Position numbers and translations under genes: made by a program
In this document: positions 1 to 9,132 of the stretch, piece after piece
How the letters are laid out: each line of letters opens with the position of its first letter
How positions within the stretch are numbered: position 1 is the stretch's first letter
Assembly: GCF_007990205.1 (NCBI RefSeq)
Contig: NZ_BJWE01000018.1
Coordinates: 1 to 33,715, forward strand
DNA length: 33,715 nt
Direction of reading: 5' to 3'
Source of the DNA: Pediococcus parvulus
GTDB lineage: Bacteria; Bacillota; Bacilli; Lactobacillales; Lactobacillaceae
Notes under the pieces: model-generated
Database searches by the model: none
The model's input: the letters and a program-made list of their open reading frames with translations, nothing else
Told to the model about the DNA's origin: nothing

Positions 1-239
1 TTGGTCGTTTCAGTCTTTACTGCACTACTTGAGGTACTGGTAGCTGCTGATGAAACAGGGCTCTTCGTATCACTAGTGCTGTTTACAGTGGCGGCAGTTA
101 AGTTCCCTGAGGTGGTATCAGCATGAACTGCTACCGTTGATACCCCACCGAAGACAAAAAAAGACAGTGTAGCAATTGCGGCAAAAACGAATTTTTTGCC
201 ATCTTTATACATTTTATAATGTAATTTCTTTTCTCCCAT
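1..239 (-). CDS. KxYKxGKxW signal peptide surface protein, N-terminal part only
   Basis: The gene runs off the left edge, so only the first 79 residues are visible. ATG at 237-239 follows a GGAAGGAA ribosome binding site at normal distance. The N-terminus contains KMYKDGKKF, a version of the KxYKxGKxW motif with F instead of W, followed by a hydrophobic stretch (FVFAAIATLSFFVFGG) and a likely signal peptidase site near VHA-D. After that the sequence becomes rich in S, T and A (SSAATSTSSSA), the low-complexity linker usual in secreted adhesins or glucan-type enzymes of lactobacilli. KxYKxGKxW proteins are known to be exported and often carry serine-rich or glycosidase domains; which one applies here lies outside the window. 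It is divergent from the gene at 374. Confidence 0.85.
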   Translation of the reverse strand, partial: MGEKKLHYKMYKDGKKFVFAAIATLSFFVFGGVSTVAVHADTTSGNLTAATVNSTSDTKSPVSSAATSTSSSAVKTETT

Positions 240-373
240 TATAAATTCCTTCCCGCTCAATTATATTGAGCTAACCTACTTTTAATTATATATTTAATTA
301 TATACTTGTAGAATAGAATAGCATGTTAATTCTGCAAAATAAAGTACTTTTTTGTAATAGTCAGGGAGATATC

Positions 374-715
374 ATGAATCAGTCAACTTTTCAGCTACTT
401 GGTAATGTTGCTTCAGCAGATTTCTACCTTTGTGAAGGCAGCGATATTACTTTAATATCTGATAATAATGCCTATAATATGAAAGCTTTAGCCCAAGAAG
501 CGCTTAAACTGCGTGTTCCTAATTCTTTGACCGTTATTGATCTAAACAACTTCTACGTTGGTATGATCCCTATTGATCATAATCAGATATTGACCATGAT
601 TCCTCATATTAACACCACCATTATCCCATTCAATTATCAGGAAATCACTAATTTTATCGGGTCTAGAATTTTTGGTGTTGGAAAGTATTTCCATTCCAAA
701 AGTACTAGGCCCTAA
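374..715 (+). CDS. Hypothetical protein, 113 residues
   Basis: I do not recognise this family. The frame is open from 323, but the ATG at 374 is preferred because AGGGAG lies 7 to 12 bases before it. The product has no signal peptide or membrane helix. It is rich in I, N and F, contains one Cys (YLCEGSD), and ends in a basic tail (KYFHSKSTRP). It is a single gene, divergent from the surface-protein gene and convergent with the gene at 805, and a palindromic terminator follows 33 bases after its stop. The AT-rich leader at 240-373 contains an imperfect tandem repeat of TTAATTATATA near 282-304. The clean start and terminator suggest a real gene, but no function can be given. Confidence 0.5.
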   Translation: MNQSTFQLLGNVASADFYLCEGSDITLISDNNAYNMKALAQEALKLRVPNSLTVIDLNNFYVGMIPIDHNQILTMIPHINTTIIPFNYQEITNFIGSRIFGVGKYFHSKSTRP

Positions 716-747
716 TTTAAAAAGCCATTGATAATGGATCAAAAACG

Positions 748-771
748 GCCAATAGGGTATACCCTATTGGC
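748..771. terminator. 24-base perfect palindrome, shared terminator of convergent genes
   Basis: GCCAATAGGGTA is followed at once by its exact reverse complement, giving a 10-bp stem with a 4-base loop. On the minus strand the stem is followed by CGTTTTTG, and on the plus strand by TATTTGTGCTTTT. It sits between two convergent stop codons (715 and 805), so it most likely ends both transcripts. Confidence 0.7.
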
Positions 772-804
772 TATTTGTGCTTTTAGAAAACTGTATACTT
801 TGTT

Positions 805-1386
805 TTAGGTTTTTTTGCTAGCAGTAAAGATCCGGTTATATGTTTTCCCACCCAAGTCTTTATAAATTATAATTATACTGATTCTGTCATCTGTTGATTG
901 AAAATTACTAAGGGTTTTAGTTATTTCTTCCATTTCAAGTGAATACGTTTGGGAAGACTCGCCGCTTTCTAATCGTTCGAATTTAGAACATTTAGGGCTT
1001 TTGGGAAGTAAAAGCAAAGATTCATCTGTGCTACTAATTATTTGGAACCCTGCTAAGGCTACCCAAATTGTCACATTTGAAGTATTTATGGCACTAATTT
1101 TCCATTCTGGTAAAAAAGAAGTACTCAGCTGTTGTAAAATTATTAATCTTTTTTGGTGATCTTTATGGTAGAAGTAAATTGTTGAGAAAACTGCCACTAA
1201 AGTTCCAATCGCAGATATCCATTGTAACAAAGAACCGCTCTTATAAATCCATCTCATAGTTCCTGCCTTATGAAAAAAAATACTAGTTAATAGAATACCA
1301 ATTAGTACTCCTGTAAAAGAGAAAAGCAGATCTTTCTTTAATAATCCATTTTTCCATAAAAAGGTAATTCTTTTAAAGATTTTCAT
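805..1386 (-). CDS. Hypothetical membrane protein, 193 residues
   Basis: ATG at 1386 is preceded by AGGTG at good spacing. The protein has two predicted membrane helices, about residues 21-38 (LLFSFTGVLIGILLTSIF) and 52-71 (SLLQWISAIGTLVAVFSTIY), followed by a basic segment (HKDHQKR) and a soluble C-terminal domain of about 115 residues rich in S, I and E. The soluble part looks like a beta-rich domain, but I do not recognise it. The IS30 element begins 41 bases upstream of its start, so its native promoter may have been displaced. No function can be inferred. Confidence 0.6.
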   Translation of the reverse strand: MKIFKRITFLWKNGLLKKDLLFSFTGVLIGILLTSIFFHKAGTMRWIYKSGSLLQWISAIGTLVAVFSTIYFYHKDHQKRLIILQQLSTSFLPEWKISAINTSNVTIWVALAGFQIISSTDESLLLLPKSPKCSKFERLESGESSQTYSLEMEEITKTLSNFQSTDDRISIIIIYKDLGGKTYNRIFTASKKT

Positions 1387-1426
1387 TTTTTATTTCACCT
1401 GCAAATAATTTTAGGTTTTATAAAAA

Positions 1427-2469
1427 GGCAGATTGCAAGAAATAACTTGAACGAATTTAATGACGTAAATTAAGCAAGAAGATCTCGATTGGTGTATGCC
1501 AATTAAGACATTTAAGTGGCCGTGAATTCAAATACCAATTAATTTGAACCAATTGGTGATCACTTAGTTCTTTAATGGCTTGGCCCTTGGGAATAAAGCG
1601 CCGCAAAACTCGGTTACGGTTCTCATTACTGCCTCTTTCATGCGGTGAATAGGCATGGGCAAAATAAACCTGTGTACCAGTTCGCCGTTCAATTGTCTGA
1701 TAGTTAGCGAACTCTTTACCATGATCTACGGTAAGCGTCTTGAAGTTGACTAGCTAGTTCAAGTACGGCTTGAGTCATGGACTGACTGTCGCGACCATGG
1801 AGCCGTTTAACAATTGTCAGGCGACTCTTACGCTCCACAAAAGTAGCCACAGCTTGACCTTTACGTTTACCAGAAAGTACGGTATCAGCTTCAAAGTGGC
1901 CGAATTCCTGGCGAGTTTCGACTTTATGAGGACGCTCCTCAATGGAGCGGCCGTGATTGAACGTACCACGCTTTTCTTTAGCACGATGACGACGAATTCC
2001 ATGATCAGGCAAATCGGGCAACTGTATATCAAGCCATCCTTGATCAATCCAGTTATAGACCGTCTTGTAGGCAATCCCCACCACATGGGCAACTTGTTCA
2101 GGGGACCACTTCTGGACTTGAATCTTTTCCTCGATCAAGTGTTTAAGGTTTTTAGTGAGCGAAGACTTCCGCCCCCGTTGACTAACCTTTCGTTCAAAGT
2201 CAGTTTGCGCTAGCCCAGCCTGGTACTCACTATTTAGCCGGTGAAGTTCGTTAAAGATGGTGGTCTTACTAAAGCCTAAGTAGTTAGCGATGTATCGCAA
2301 GGAACGTCCTTCATTATGAAGCGTTTCAATGACCACACGGTTCTGGAATGATAAAATAGTGGTGCTCATCAAGGTCCTTCTTTCTAATGGATTGTGTGGT
2401 AACACCATTAAAGACCTTGATGGGTTTTTCTGTCCACTTAAATGTTCAACTTAAATTTTACAATCTGCC
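1427..2469 (-). mobile_element. IS30-family element, ISLpl1-like, 1043 bp
   Basis: The ends are inverted repeats: GGCAGATTGCAAGAAATAAC at the left and the reverse complement of GGCAGATTGTAAAATTTAAG at the right, with further matches inward (TTGAAC). The flanks are both A-runs (TAAAAA before, AAAAAC after), compatible with a 2-3 base target duplication but not proving it. The length and encoded transposase match what I recall of ISLpl1, an element widespread in Lactobacillaceae. The transposase reads on the minus strand and is broken. Confidence 0.85.
1457..2369 (-). pseudogene. IS30-family transposase, frameshifted
   Basis: The start MSTTILSFQ at 2369 is preceded by GAAGGACC. The N-terminal helix-turn-helix (RSLRYIANYLGFSKTTIFNEL) and the beginning of the DDE domain (HFEADTVLSGKRKG) are in one frame. 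That frame ends at a TAA at 1716-1718, shortly after an abnormal AYRRSW tail. From about 1743 downward the next frame continues as TLTVDHGKEFANYQTIERR, then HAYSPHERGSNENRNRV and a normal C-terminus ending at 1457. The second D and the E of the DDE triad are therefore in the other frame, so a small indel near 1738-1745 inactivates the enzyme. A longer reading from 2408 is possible but has no ribosome binding site. Confidence 0.85.
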
Positions 2470-2851
2470 AAAAACAAAGCATTATTTTTATATTAAAACA
2501 GACAATGCCTCATTTCTAGACTGGAAATAGTCAGATAAGTGGTTTTAAAACAACAAATTGAAACTACCTCTTGCTTAATGGAAGCAGTTTTAACCTCCAA
2601 CTGGGATCTTGATTTAATGTACTTGACAGGTGTAAGTGCCTTCCGAATCGGGTGCTAAAGTTATTAGTAATCATTATGCTTTTTGGGGTTCATCTGATTA
2701 GTTCCTTATATCATAGTGATATAGAAATCTCATCGATTATTTTATCTTAGGTTAAGGGCCTAGATTCCTGTATAACGGTAGCCTGCAGAGAAGTTAAAGC
2801 GATGGCTATTTCCGATCGGAAATTGAACGGATATGACTTGATCAACTCAAT
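2470..2851. other. Intergenic DNA, 382 bases, no gene seen
   Basis: This AT-rich stretch lies between the IS30 right end and the stop of the helicase gene. It contains a short palindrome (TTTCCGATCGGAAA, about 2808-2821) but no convincing reading frame, tRNA or terminator with a T-run. It may be what is left of a gene formerly downstream of the helicase. Confidence 0.4.
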
Positions 2852-4663
2852 CTAATTTATAAACGGATCAATCAAATCATAGAATTCAGAAATTAGTTGG
2901 TGACTTTGCTTTCCGGAATAGAAGTTTAAATTGCTTCTACTCTGTGCAAATGTAAAAGTCAGATATAACTTTGCGCGAGAAATTGCTACAAACAGTGCTC
3001 TCCTCGTTGCATCAGGATCACTTTGAAAAGTCCAGAATGCAGTGTCATCTAACGCTATCAAATAGACTGCTTTAAATTCGAGCCCCTTACTTTTGTGAAT
3101 AGTCATTATAGGTATTGTGTCAACACCACGGAAGGAATTGATAGATTCAATCCATTTACCTCCGGCTTGACGCTCCATATTTAATAGCTCGATGAAGCTA
3201 TCAATCGTAGCTTCAAAACTTGATTCATTAAAATACTGAGGGAAATTTGATCTAAAAAAATCTTTAGTCCAAAAATCAATAATATGCTGTACCAATTTTA
3301 AAGCTGACAATTCGATGTCAGTGATTAGTGCTGAAATTTCATGAAGAAATTTATTAAGATTTAGCTCAGCAGTGTAAAGCGTATCCTCATCCTCAACATC
3401 TGTTATCTCGCGTGATTTCAAATATAGGTCGAAAAAGTTCCCCCAATCTTCAGTAGGATTTGCTGCCACTGCAAAAATAACGGATTGTAAAACAATTTGT
3501 ACAAGCGGCTCTTTTAACAAGGACTGATATTTTGATTCAACTCTTGATTTAATTCCCAACTCAGATAGTGCTGTAATGATTGGAGTGCCATATTGCGAGT
3601 CATTCTGTTTCACTAATAGTGCAATTTCGTCAGGCTTAATCCCTTGCTTTAACTTCTTCATTATATCTTGTGCAACAGAGGCCGCTTCTTCATATTCATC
3701 TTGGCTTTGAATCAACGAAATATCGCCGTCATCATTTTCCCAATTTTTAGGCCATTTTGTTTCATATTCTCCATCTTGCAACGATTGGTACATTTTCATT
3801 TGTAATTTAATGAGCCTTGGCGCAGATCTATGATTTAATACTAAGTGCAATTCATCTGAATTAAATTCGCTTTTAAAATCTGAGAAGATTGTTTTTCTAG
3901 CTCCCGCAAAATCCATAATTCGTTGTTTATCGTCACCAACAGCAGTAATAGCCGCAGTACTTGATTCAAATAATGTTTTGATGAATCGATATTGTAAATC
4001 AGTCGTATCCTGAAATTCATCCAGAAATACGTATGGATATGCAGCTTGGAAAGCTTTTTTAACAAGTGGATTAGTATCCATAATAGTTATAGCTAGTTGC
4101 ATAATCATCTGAAAACTGAGGTTCGCCTGAAATCTTTTGTTACCGTGAAGTATTATCCGGCGAAACTGTTTTTCAGCATCATTGTCTACTTGTTTTAATA
4201 ATGAAAAATGTCTCCAGAATGCATTTGCTTGCCGATCACGTAATGATTTACCATAAACATAATAAAAAATCTTGCGTAGCTTTCCTTCGTCTTGAACAAG
4301 GTAGTCTGCACTAGGGAGATTCGACTGTGCAAGTCCATTTCTAAATTGATCCAATATTCTCTTTGCTAGTGCATCATAGGTCAGTGAATTAAAACGATGT
4401 CTTGCAAAATCTGGACAACGTTGATTTACTCTCTCCGCTAAATTACTAGCTGAATCAGTTTTGAAACTGATTGCAAGGATGTTATATGGGTTACGACAAA
4501 CGCCCGTTTCAAATAAGTAGTTTGCTTTTTGTGCGAGCATCTCAGTTTTCCCAGTTCCTGGTCCTGCAATTATAAGCAAATTTCCGTTGGCTTTTACGGC
4601 TTCACCGGCTTTATCCTCAAGTATAAAACTATCTGTAGGAATCCATTCACTTTTATTAATCAT
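2852..4663 (-). CDS. gajB: UvrD/Rep-like superfamily 1 helicase, Gabija GajB-like
   Basis: A 603-residue SF1 helicase with the motifs in order: motif I AGPGTGKT at 33-40, motif Ia around NILAISF (61-67), motif II FLDEFQDT at 213-220, motif III AVGDDKQR at 241-248, motif IV LVLNHRS, motif V MTIHKSKGLEF, and motif VI VAISRAK. The start overlaps the end of the OLD-family gene by 8 bases, so the two are translationally coupled. An OLD nuclease followed by a UvrD-like helicase is the arrangement of the Gabija anti-phage system, in which GajB senses or unwinds DNA ends and works with the GajA nuclease. The protein is longer than the B. cereus GajB (about 494 residues). The gene looks intact, but its partner is not. 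Other class 2 OLD/helicase pairs cannot be excluded by eye. Confidence 0.75.
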   Translation of the reverse strand: MINKSEWIPTDSFILEDKAGEAVKANGNLLIIAGPGTGKTEMLAQKANYLFETGVCRNPYNILAISFKTDSASNLAERVNQRCPDFARHRFNSLTYDALAKRILDQFRNGLAQSNLPSADYLVQDEGKLRKIFYYVYGKSLRDRQANAFWRHFSLLKQVDNDAEKQFRRIILHGNKRFQANLSFQMIMQLAITIMDTNPLVKKAFQAAYPYVFLDEFQDTTDLQYRFIKTLFESSTAAITAVGDDKQRIMDFAGARKTIFSDFKSEFNSDELHLVLNHRSAPRLIKLQMKMYQSLQDGEYETKWPKNWENDDGDISLIQSQDEYEEAASVAQDIMKKLKQGIKPDEIALLVKQNDSQYGTPIITALSELGIKSRVESKYQSLLKEPLVQIVLQSVIFAVAANPTEDWGNFFDLYLKSREITDVEDEDTLYTAELNLNKFLHEISALITDIELSALKLVQHIIDFWTKDFFRSNFPQYFNESSFEATIDSFIELLNMERQAGGKWIESINSFRGVDTIPIMTIHKSKGLEFKAVYLIALDDTAFWTFQSDPDATRRALFVAISRAKLYLTFTFAQSRSNLNFYSGKQSHQLISEFYDLIDPFIN

Positions 4664-6611
4664 GACTTTCTGCTCCGATATTCAATTGTGTCGCTACATC
4701 TTCGCAGAGACACTTAACTACTGGTGGAATTTTTTTAAGCAATTTTTCATCTGTTAGTTTGCTCCCATCTTCATCTCCATCCAAAACTTGAATGTGCGTA
4801 GTTGGTTTCCCTCTTCCCAGAAAGAAATACACATACCATATCATTAAGGCTTTTTCTGAACTAGAGTATGATTCCCCGGCAGTAACATCAACACCGCCTT
4901 TGAGGGCAGATTTTGTCGCCTCTTCTGCGCGTTTAAGATATTCTTTGCTAGAAACGTTTTGAGGTTCGTATTCTTTTACTCTTTTTTGTTGACCGTTCTG
5001 AGTTTTAATGATTGGGCCCTCGTTACCTTTGAGCAGATGTTTGTACTCGTCTGAGTAATAAGTGAGCATTAAAAAGTCAATATCGAGAGGATTAGAAAAA
5101 TAGACGTGTTTTCTTTCTAAATTTTTAAGGTACTCATCCAACTCGTTTGCATCATCCTTGTTCTCAATAAGCCTCTTTGAAAGGTTATTTAAAGCACCAT
5201 CGTTAATTTCTTCGATACCGGACGGAAGCTTATCAACTTTACAGTCAATCATGTTTAACTCCCCTAAAATGTAGCTAATTCGTCCCCAACCACCACCAGT
5301 ACGTTCTCGATCCAAGTCCAATAGAGTAATAAACGGAATTCCTAATTGATTCAATAGATTCCATAAATAATGCACAAATCGTCCTGCAAGTGGTACAAAT
5401 GCAATACCATTTTCATCCAAGTACTCACCACTCGCTTCCAAAAAACGCGGAATTATTATTTCCTCACTTGCTCCTTCGCCAAGCACTACAAGTTGCGCAA
5501 AGTACAGTTCCGGATATACTTGTACGGCAAGTTTTACATAGCGATAGGCCTCAACTGTATTTTTATCTGGCAAGTTCAGTGATTGAATTGTTGATGTACC
5601 CTCATGCGGGTCAAGTCGAACATAACGAATTGATTCTGGATTAATACGGCTGATAATAGCTGGTGAGTGTGAGGTCAACAATACTTGACAGTTTGCTAAT
5701 TCTGCCATATCTTTTAATCGTCCAACTAGTTTTCCCAATAAATGTGGTGAAATATGGTTTTCAGGTTCTTCAATTGCAACAAGAGTAAGTAACGGTGGTT
5801 GATGATCAATCAGAGGCTTTTCTTGAATGTTTTCATCTTCCAGTATAGATTGTTCAATATCTAATACGCTTGCAACATTGGATATATAGAACAACGAGCG
5901 AGTTCCATCGCCCATTTCTTCAGGTCGAAACTTATGGCCAGTTGCTTGGGAAGTGAATGTTGATTGAATTCTATTTGCTAAAGAATTCAAATTTATAGAG
6001 TCGATTGTTAAAGCAACATTCGCAAATCGTTCATCTTGATAATACTTTCGCCAATCCGCTGATAATGTTTCATTAATTCTTCTTAGACCATTTTCTTCTA
6101 ATACAGTTTGGTTTAACTTAGAAAGTTGATCTTCAATATCTTCCTTAGTCTCGGCATTCCAATTAACGCTACGCACCAATCGTGCTAATAGACTGGTAGA
6201 TGCTACACCAAGTTGTTTCTCTGGATTCCGAACTGCTGGCACATAAATCATTCTGATTAAATTTAATTCCCGCCTTGGAGCTTCCTGTTTCTTAATATTA
6301 TCTGGATCTGAGTCATCAATTATAAAGTAAATTTTGGATTCTATAGCACCCTCGGCACTTCCGTCATCTACCCAATTAGCACTCAGTTGTATATGTAAGA
6401 TTAATGCCCCCTGGGGTTTTGCAATACATACATGACGCAGTAGTTCTGCTTGAGCTCGATCATCACTATCGTCAAGTTGAAAATAAGTATCGCGCAACAT
6501 CTTTTTTTGATCGGTAGTAACTGAATTTTCTCCTATTGGCGAATAAAAGTCGCTCTCTCTAATGTGAAGTGCAATAGAAAAGTTAGACAATTTAGATTTT
6601 GAATTAAGCAA
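4656..6611 (-). pseudogene. gajA: OLD-family ATPase/TOPRIM nuclease, GajA-like, N-terminus lost
   Basis: The 651-residue frame begins with TTG at 6611, inside the end of the adjacent IS3 element; its first dozen residues (MLNSKSKLSNF) appear to come from IS DNA. What remains has the ATPase signature-like MGDGTRSL (233-240), Walker B LVAIEEPE (277-284), the switch His of LLTSHSPA (311-318), and a TOPRIM domain with E379 in GEGASEE and DLDRE at 432-436. There is no Walker A loop (GxxGxGKS/T) anywhere. In OLD proteins that loop is within the first 50 residues or so, so perhaps 80-100 residues were removed. No proper start or ribosome binding site is seen. In Gabija, GajA needs its nucleotide-binding domain for control of the nuclease, so this copy is probably inactive or deregulated. 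Confidence 0.75.
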
Positions 6612-7452
6612 TCATGGTTTGTTCCCGGTACTCAACTGGGGTCAAGCCATTTTTGTTTCTCGAAATTCTGACATTGTTAAACCAATCCACGTAACCGTTC
6701 ACCAGCTCGCGCAGATCTGAGAGCGTGTTGATCTGATACCGATTCAAGCACTCACGTTTTAGGAGGTTGAAGAAGCTTTCGATGGGCACATTATCGTGAC
6801 AGTTACCTTTACGAGACATGCTCTGTGTAATGTTCATAGCCTTGAGACGTTGCTGGTAGTCCACCATTTGATATTGCCACCCTTGATCAGAGTGAAGAGT
6901 TGGTTTGATGCCTTCTTTAAGGTGATGCTCTAATTCATCAAGTGACGCTTGAATCAAAGCCTTATTGGGAGAAGCACTGACAATAGCCGCGATCACTTCA
7001 CGGATGGCTTCATCTGTGATTGACGAGATATAGCCCCACTCGCCGTTGCACAGCCGTACCTGGGTCACATCGGTATGGAACACTGTGAGTGGCTGTGTGG
7101 TTTCAAACGTCTGATTCAAGATGTTAGGTGCAATGAGACCAACGTGACCTTTGTAGGAGTGATATTTGGAAGTATGTTTAGAGTAACTCACACATTTCAA
7201 TCCCATATCACTCATTAGGCGTCTAATTGTTTCCTCGGCATAGTGGAAGCCGACTTTGTCTGCTTCATCGTGAATTCGACGATACCCATAAGTCTCTTTC
7301 GAACCGAAAAAACACTTCTTGATGAAGGCTTTGACCTCGGCATACTTATCAGGCTTCTTATTACGCCTAAGCCGGTCGTAATAAGTCGCTCGAGGTAAGT
7401 GGAGGGACTTAAGCAGCTCATTGAGATCGTATTGCGACCTTAACGAAGTCAC
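6604..7452 (-). CDS. IS3-family transposase OrfB (IS150-like)
   Basis: A 282-residue DDE transposase. It has an HTH_21-type N-terminal region (SKETYGYRRIHDEADKVGF), then the rve integrase core with D in FHTDVTQV, D in LHSDQGWQYQ and E in PIESFFNLLKRE, and the usual C-terminal YVDWFNNVRISRNKNGLTPVEY in conserved form. In this family OrfB is normally made as an OrfAB fusion by -1 frameshifting; the GTG at 7452 is only where the open frame happens to begin. The frame is intact, but without a working OrfA it should not transpose. Confidence 0.85.
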   Translation of the reverse strand: MTSLRSQYDLNELLKSLHLPRATYYDRLRRNKKPDKYAEVKAFIKKCFFGSKETYGYRRIHDEADKVGFHYAEETIRRLMSDMGLKCVSYSKHTSKYHSYKGHVGLIAPNILNQTFETTQPLTVFHTDVTQVRLCNGEWGYISSITDEAIREVIAAIVSASPNKALIQASLDELEHHLKEGIKPTLHSDQGWQYQMVDYQQRLKAMNITQSMSRKGNCHDNVPIESFFNLLKRECLNRYQINTLSDLRELVNGYVDWFNNVRISRNKNGLTPVEYREQTMIA

Positions 7453-7463
7453 GATGCCAGCCT

Positions 7464-7818
7464 TTACTTTCGTAGAGAGTGCTTCGGTGAATTCTTCGTC
7501 AGGGTCGCGAGTGCTTTTAAAATATCACGGTCCAATTCAGCTTCGTGCAGCTTGCTTTTAAGCTCCAGAATTTCTTGCTTATACTTCTCCTCTTGCGTTG
7601 ACTCGAGCTTCTTGATTGGTTTGATTTGCTTGTGCTTACCCATAGGCGGCCTTCCTTTACGCTGCGCACGTAAACCGGTAACTCCTTGGTCCTTTACGAT
7701 ACGAATCCAAGAGTTGACTTGGCTGGGGAGAGATACCGAAATGCGCGGCAGCTTGAACTCTGCTTACTTGATGTGTATGCACATACTCTACCACAGTAAT
7801 TGGATGTAAGCTGATTCC
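7464..7818 (-). pseudogene. IS3-family OrfA, start lost and frameshifted
   Basis: Reading down from 7818 gives GISLHPITVVEYVHTHQVSRV, a helix-turn-helix of the OrfA type whose first codons are missing because the next IS begins at 7819. The frame breaks at a run of four C on the minus strand (7725-7728). Ignoring one base there restores PSQVNSWIRIVKDQGVTGLR and then a leucine-rich coiled coil (KYKQEILELKSKLHEAELDRDI) down to the TAA at 7464-7466. So the gene has two defects, a truncated 5' end and a +1 insertion. Confidence 0.75.
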
Positions 7819-7881
7819 TGAGACAACTTTTAAGAGAGGGTATAATGAATAAATCATCTCTCAAAAGGAAGGAATTTTTCC

Positions 7882-8133
7882 ATGCCAACTCGTTACGACA
7901 AAGAATTCAAACAAAACATTATCAACCTATATAAGCAAGGCGAATCAGCCGCCCAACTGGCCAGAGAATATGGCATTGGCTATTCAACCGTTCATAAGTG
8001 GATCCAGGTCCAGGCCAAAACTCAATCCGGTAAATCGCCAGACGAAATCAAAGCGATGGAAAAGCGGCTGGCTTCGCTGTCTGAGGAGAACGAAATCCTA
8101 AAAAAAGCCCTGGGCTTCCTTGCGCAGAAGTAA
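7882..8133 (+). CDS. IS3-family OrfA
   Basis: An 83-residue DNA-binding subunit starting at ATG 7882 after AAGGAAGGAA. The helix-turn-helix is SAAQLAREYGIGYSTVHKWI (residues 22-41), followed by a heptad leucine region (MEKRLASLSEENEILKKALGF). Near the end is a run of seven A at 8100-8106, a typical slippery site for the -1 frameshift that makes the OrfAB transposase; reading in the -1 frame after it is open through to OrfB. The gene itself looks intact. Confidence 0.85.
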   Translation: MPTRYDKEFKQNIINLYKQGESAAQLAREYGIGYSTVHKWIQVQAKTQSGKSPDEIKAMEKRLASLSEENEILKKALGFLAQK

Positions 8134-8186
8134 CCAATATTTTTGATTACATTCACCAAGAAAGCCATAACCACCAGGTAACTAAG

Positions 8187-9028
8187 ATGTGCCGAATCCT
8201 CTGTGTTTCCAGAGCTCAGTATTATCGTTATCGATCCCCAAAGCCTTCAAAACGCCGGGCCGAAGATGAGGACTTAAAACAACGGATTCTGCGGATCTTT
8301 GCGGAATTCAAGCAGCGATACGGCGTTATGAAGATCCACCATGAATTGAATCTGGAACTTCAACCACTGCAGCGTCGGTGCAGCCCAAGACGGATTTCCC
8401 GGCTCATGAAGGAACTGGATATCCACTCCGTTACCGTCAATAAATGGAAAGCGGCTTCGGCTTCCAAAACCAAGGTTGAACAGCGTCCCAACTTGCTTAA
8501 GCAGGATTTCTCGACCACTGGTTTAAATCAAAAATGGACCGCTGATATGGCCTATATTCAAACGAAGCGTAATGGCTGGTGTTACTTATCAACCATCATG
8601 GATCTGCACTCAAGACGAGTTATCGGCTATTCATTCTCAAAAAAGATGGATACTGATTTAGTCTTAAAGACCCTTGAAAGCGCGGTTAAAAATCGAACCA
8701 TTACTGGGGACCTGATTATCCATACGGATTTAGGATCACAGTATACCAGCGATGATTACAATCAACGTTTAACTGAACTACATATCCGCCACTTTACAGC
8801 CGTAAGGGGTGTCCATACGATAATGCACCAATGGAATCTTTTCATGCTTCCCTCAAAAAGGAATGTGTTTATCCAGTGCCGGTCTTTGAGAATTATGAAA
8901 CTGCCGCTGCTGTCCTTTTTGAATATGTGCATGCTTTCTACAATAGGAAGAGAATTCATAGTCCACTGGGCTACCAGACCCCCTTACAAGTTGAAATCGC
9001 AACACTTACGAGCCAAATGGCCGCCTGA
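8187..9028 (+). pseudogene. IS3-family transposase OrfB, frameshifted
   Basis: The frame is open from the slippery run in orfA through the first ATG at 8187. It includes the HTH_21 region (RYGVMKIHHELN), the first catalytic D (KWTADMAYIQ) and the second D (IHTDLGSQYT). Near 8791-8800 one base is missing. The main frame then gives a meaningless tail to 9062, while the +1 frame continues correctly with SRKGCPYDNAPMESFHASLK, carrying the catalytic E, and ends at 9028 after GYQTPLQVEIA. The split separates the last catalytic residue from the other two, so the element should be immobile unless complemented. Confidence 0.85.
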
Positions 9029-9132
9029 TTTAATGCTTTCCATGGTTCAAATAAGTTATTAATCACGATTAATGATTTATTTGAGCTGTGGAAGGTAAAC
9101 GCGGTTCTGAATGTCTCTTAAAACCTGTCTCA

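Larger units (their letters stand above)
6570..7818 (-). mobile_element. IS3-family element (IS150-like group), truncated at both ends
   Basis: It is defined by its two transposase frames. The upstream end is cut at 7818 by the next IS. The downstream end is not sharp: after the orfB stop the sequence ATTGTCTAACTTTT resembles the usual terminal repeat of IS150-like elements in lactobacilli, and it then runs directly into OLD-gene sequence near 6570. No matching second terminal repeat exists, so neither boundary can be proved. The left coordinate is an estimate. Confidence 0.6.
7819..9132 (+). mobile_element. IS3-family element, 1314 bp, with terminal inverted repeats
   Basis: The left end TGAGACAACTTTTAAGAGA and the reverse complement of the right end, TGAGACAGGTTTTAAGAGA, match in 17 of 19 positions. 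Between them are orfA and orfB in the normal order. The flanks (TTCC on the left, AATA on the right) do not show a target duplication. The left flank is the cut orfA of the other IS, but the right flank is not its continuation. This suggests that recombination or a deletion followed the insertion. Confidence 0.85.

Noticed and set aside
1586-1600. GGGAATAA in the IS30 element as a second copy of the guaA-type attachment core
   Set aside because: It is coding sequence of the transposase, and the match is only a few bases.
2802-2855. 17-codon plus-strand frame before the helicase stop
   Set aside because: No ribosome site; too short, runs into the convergent gene.
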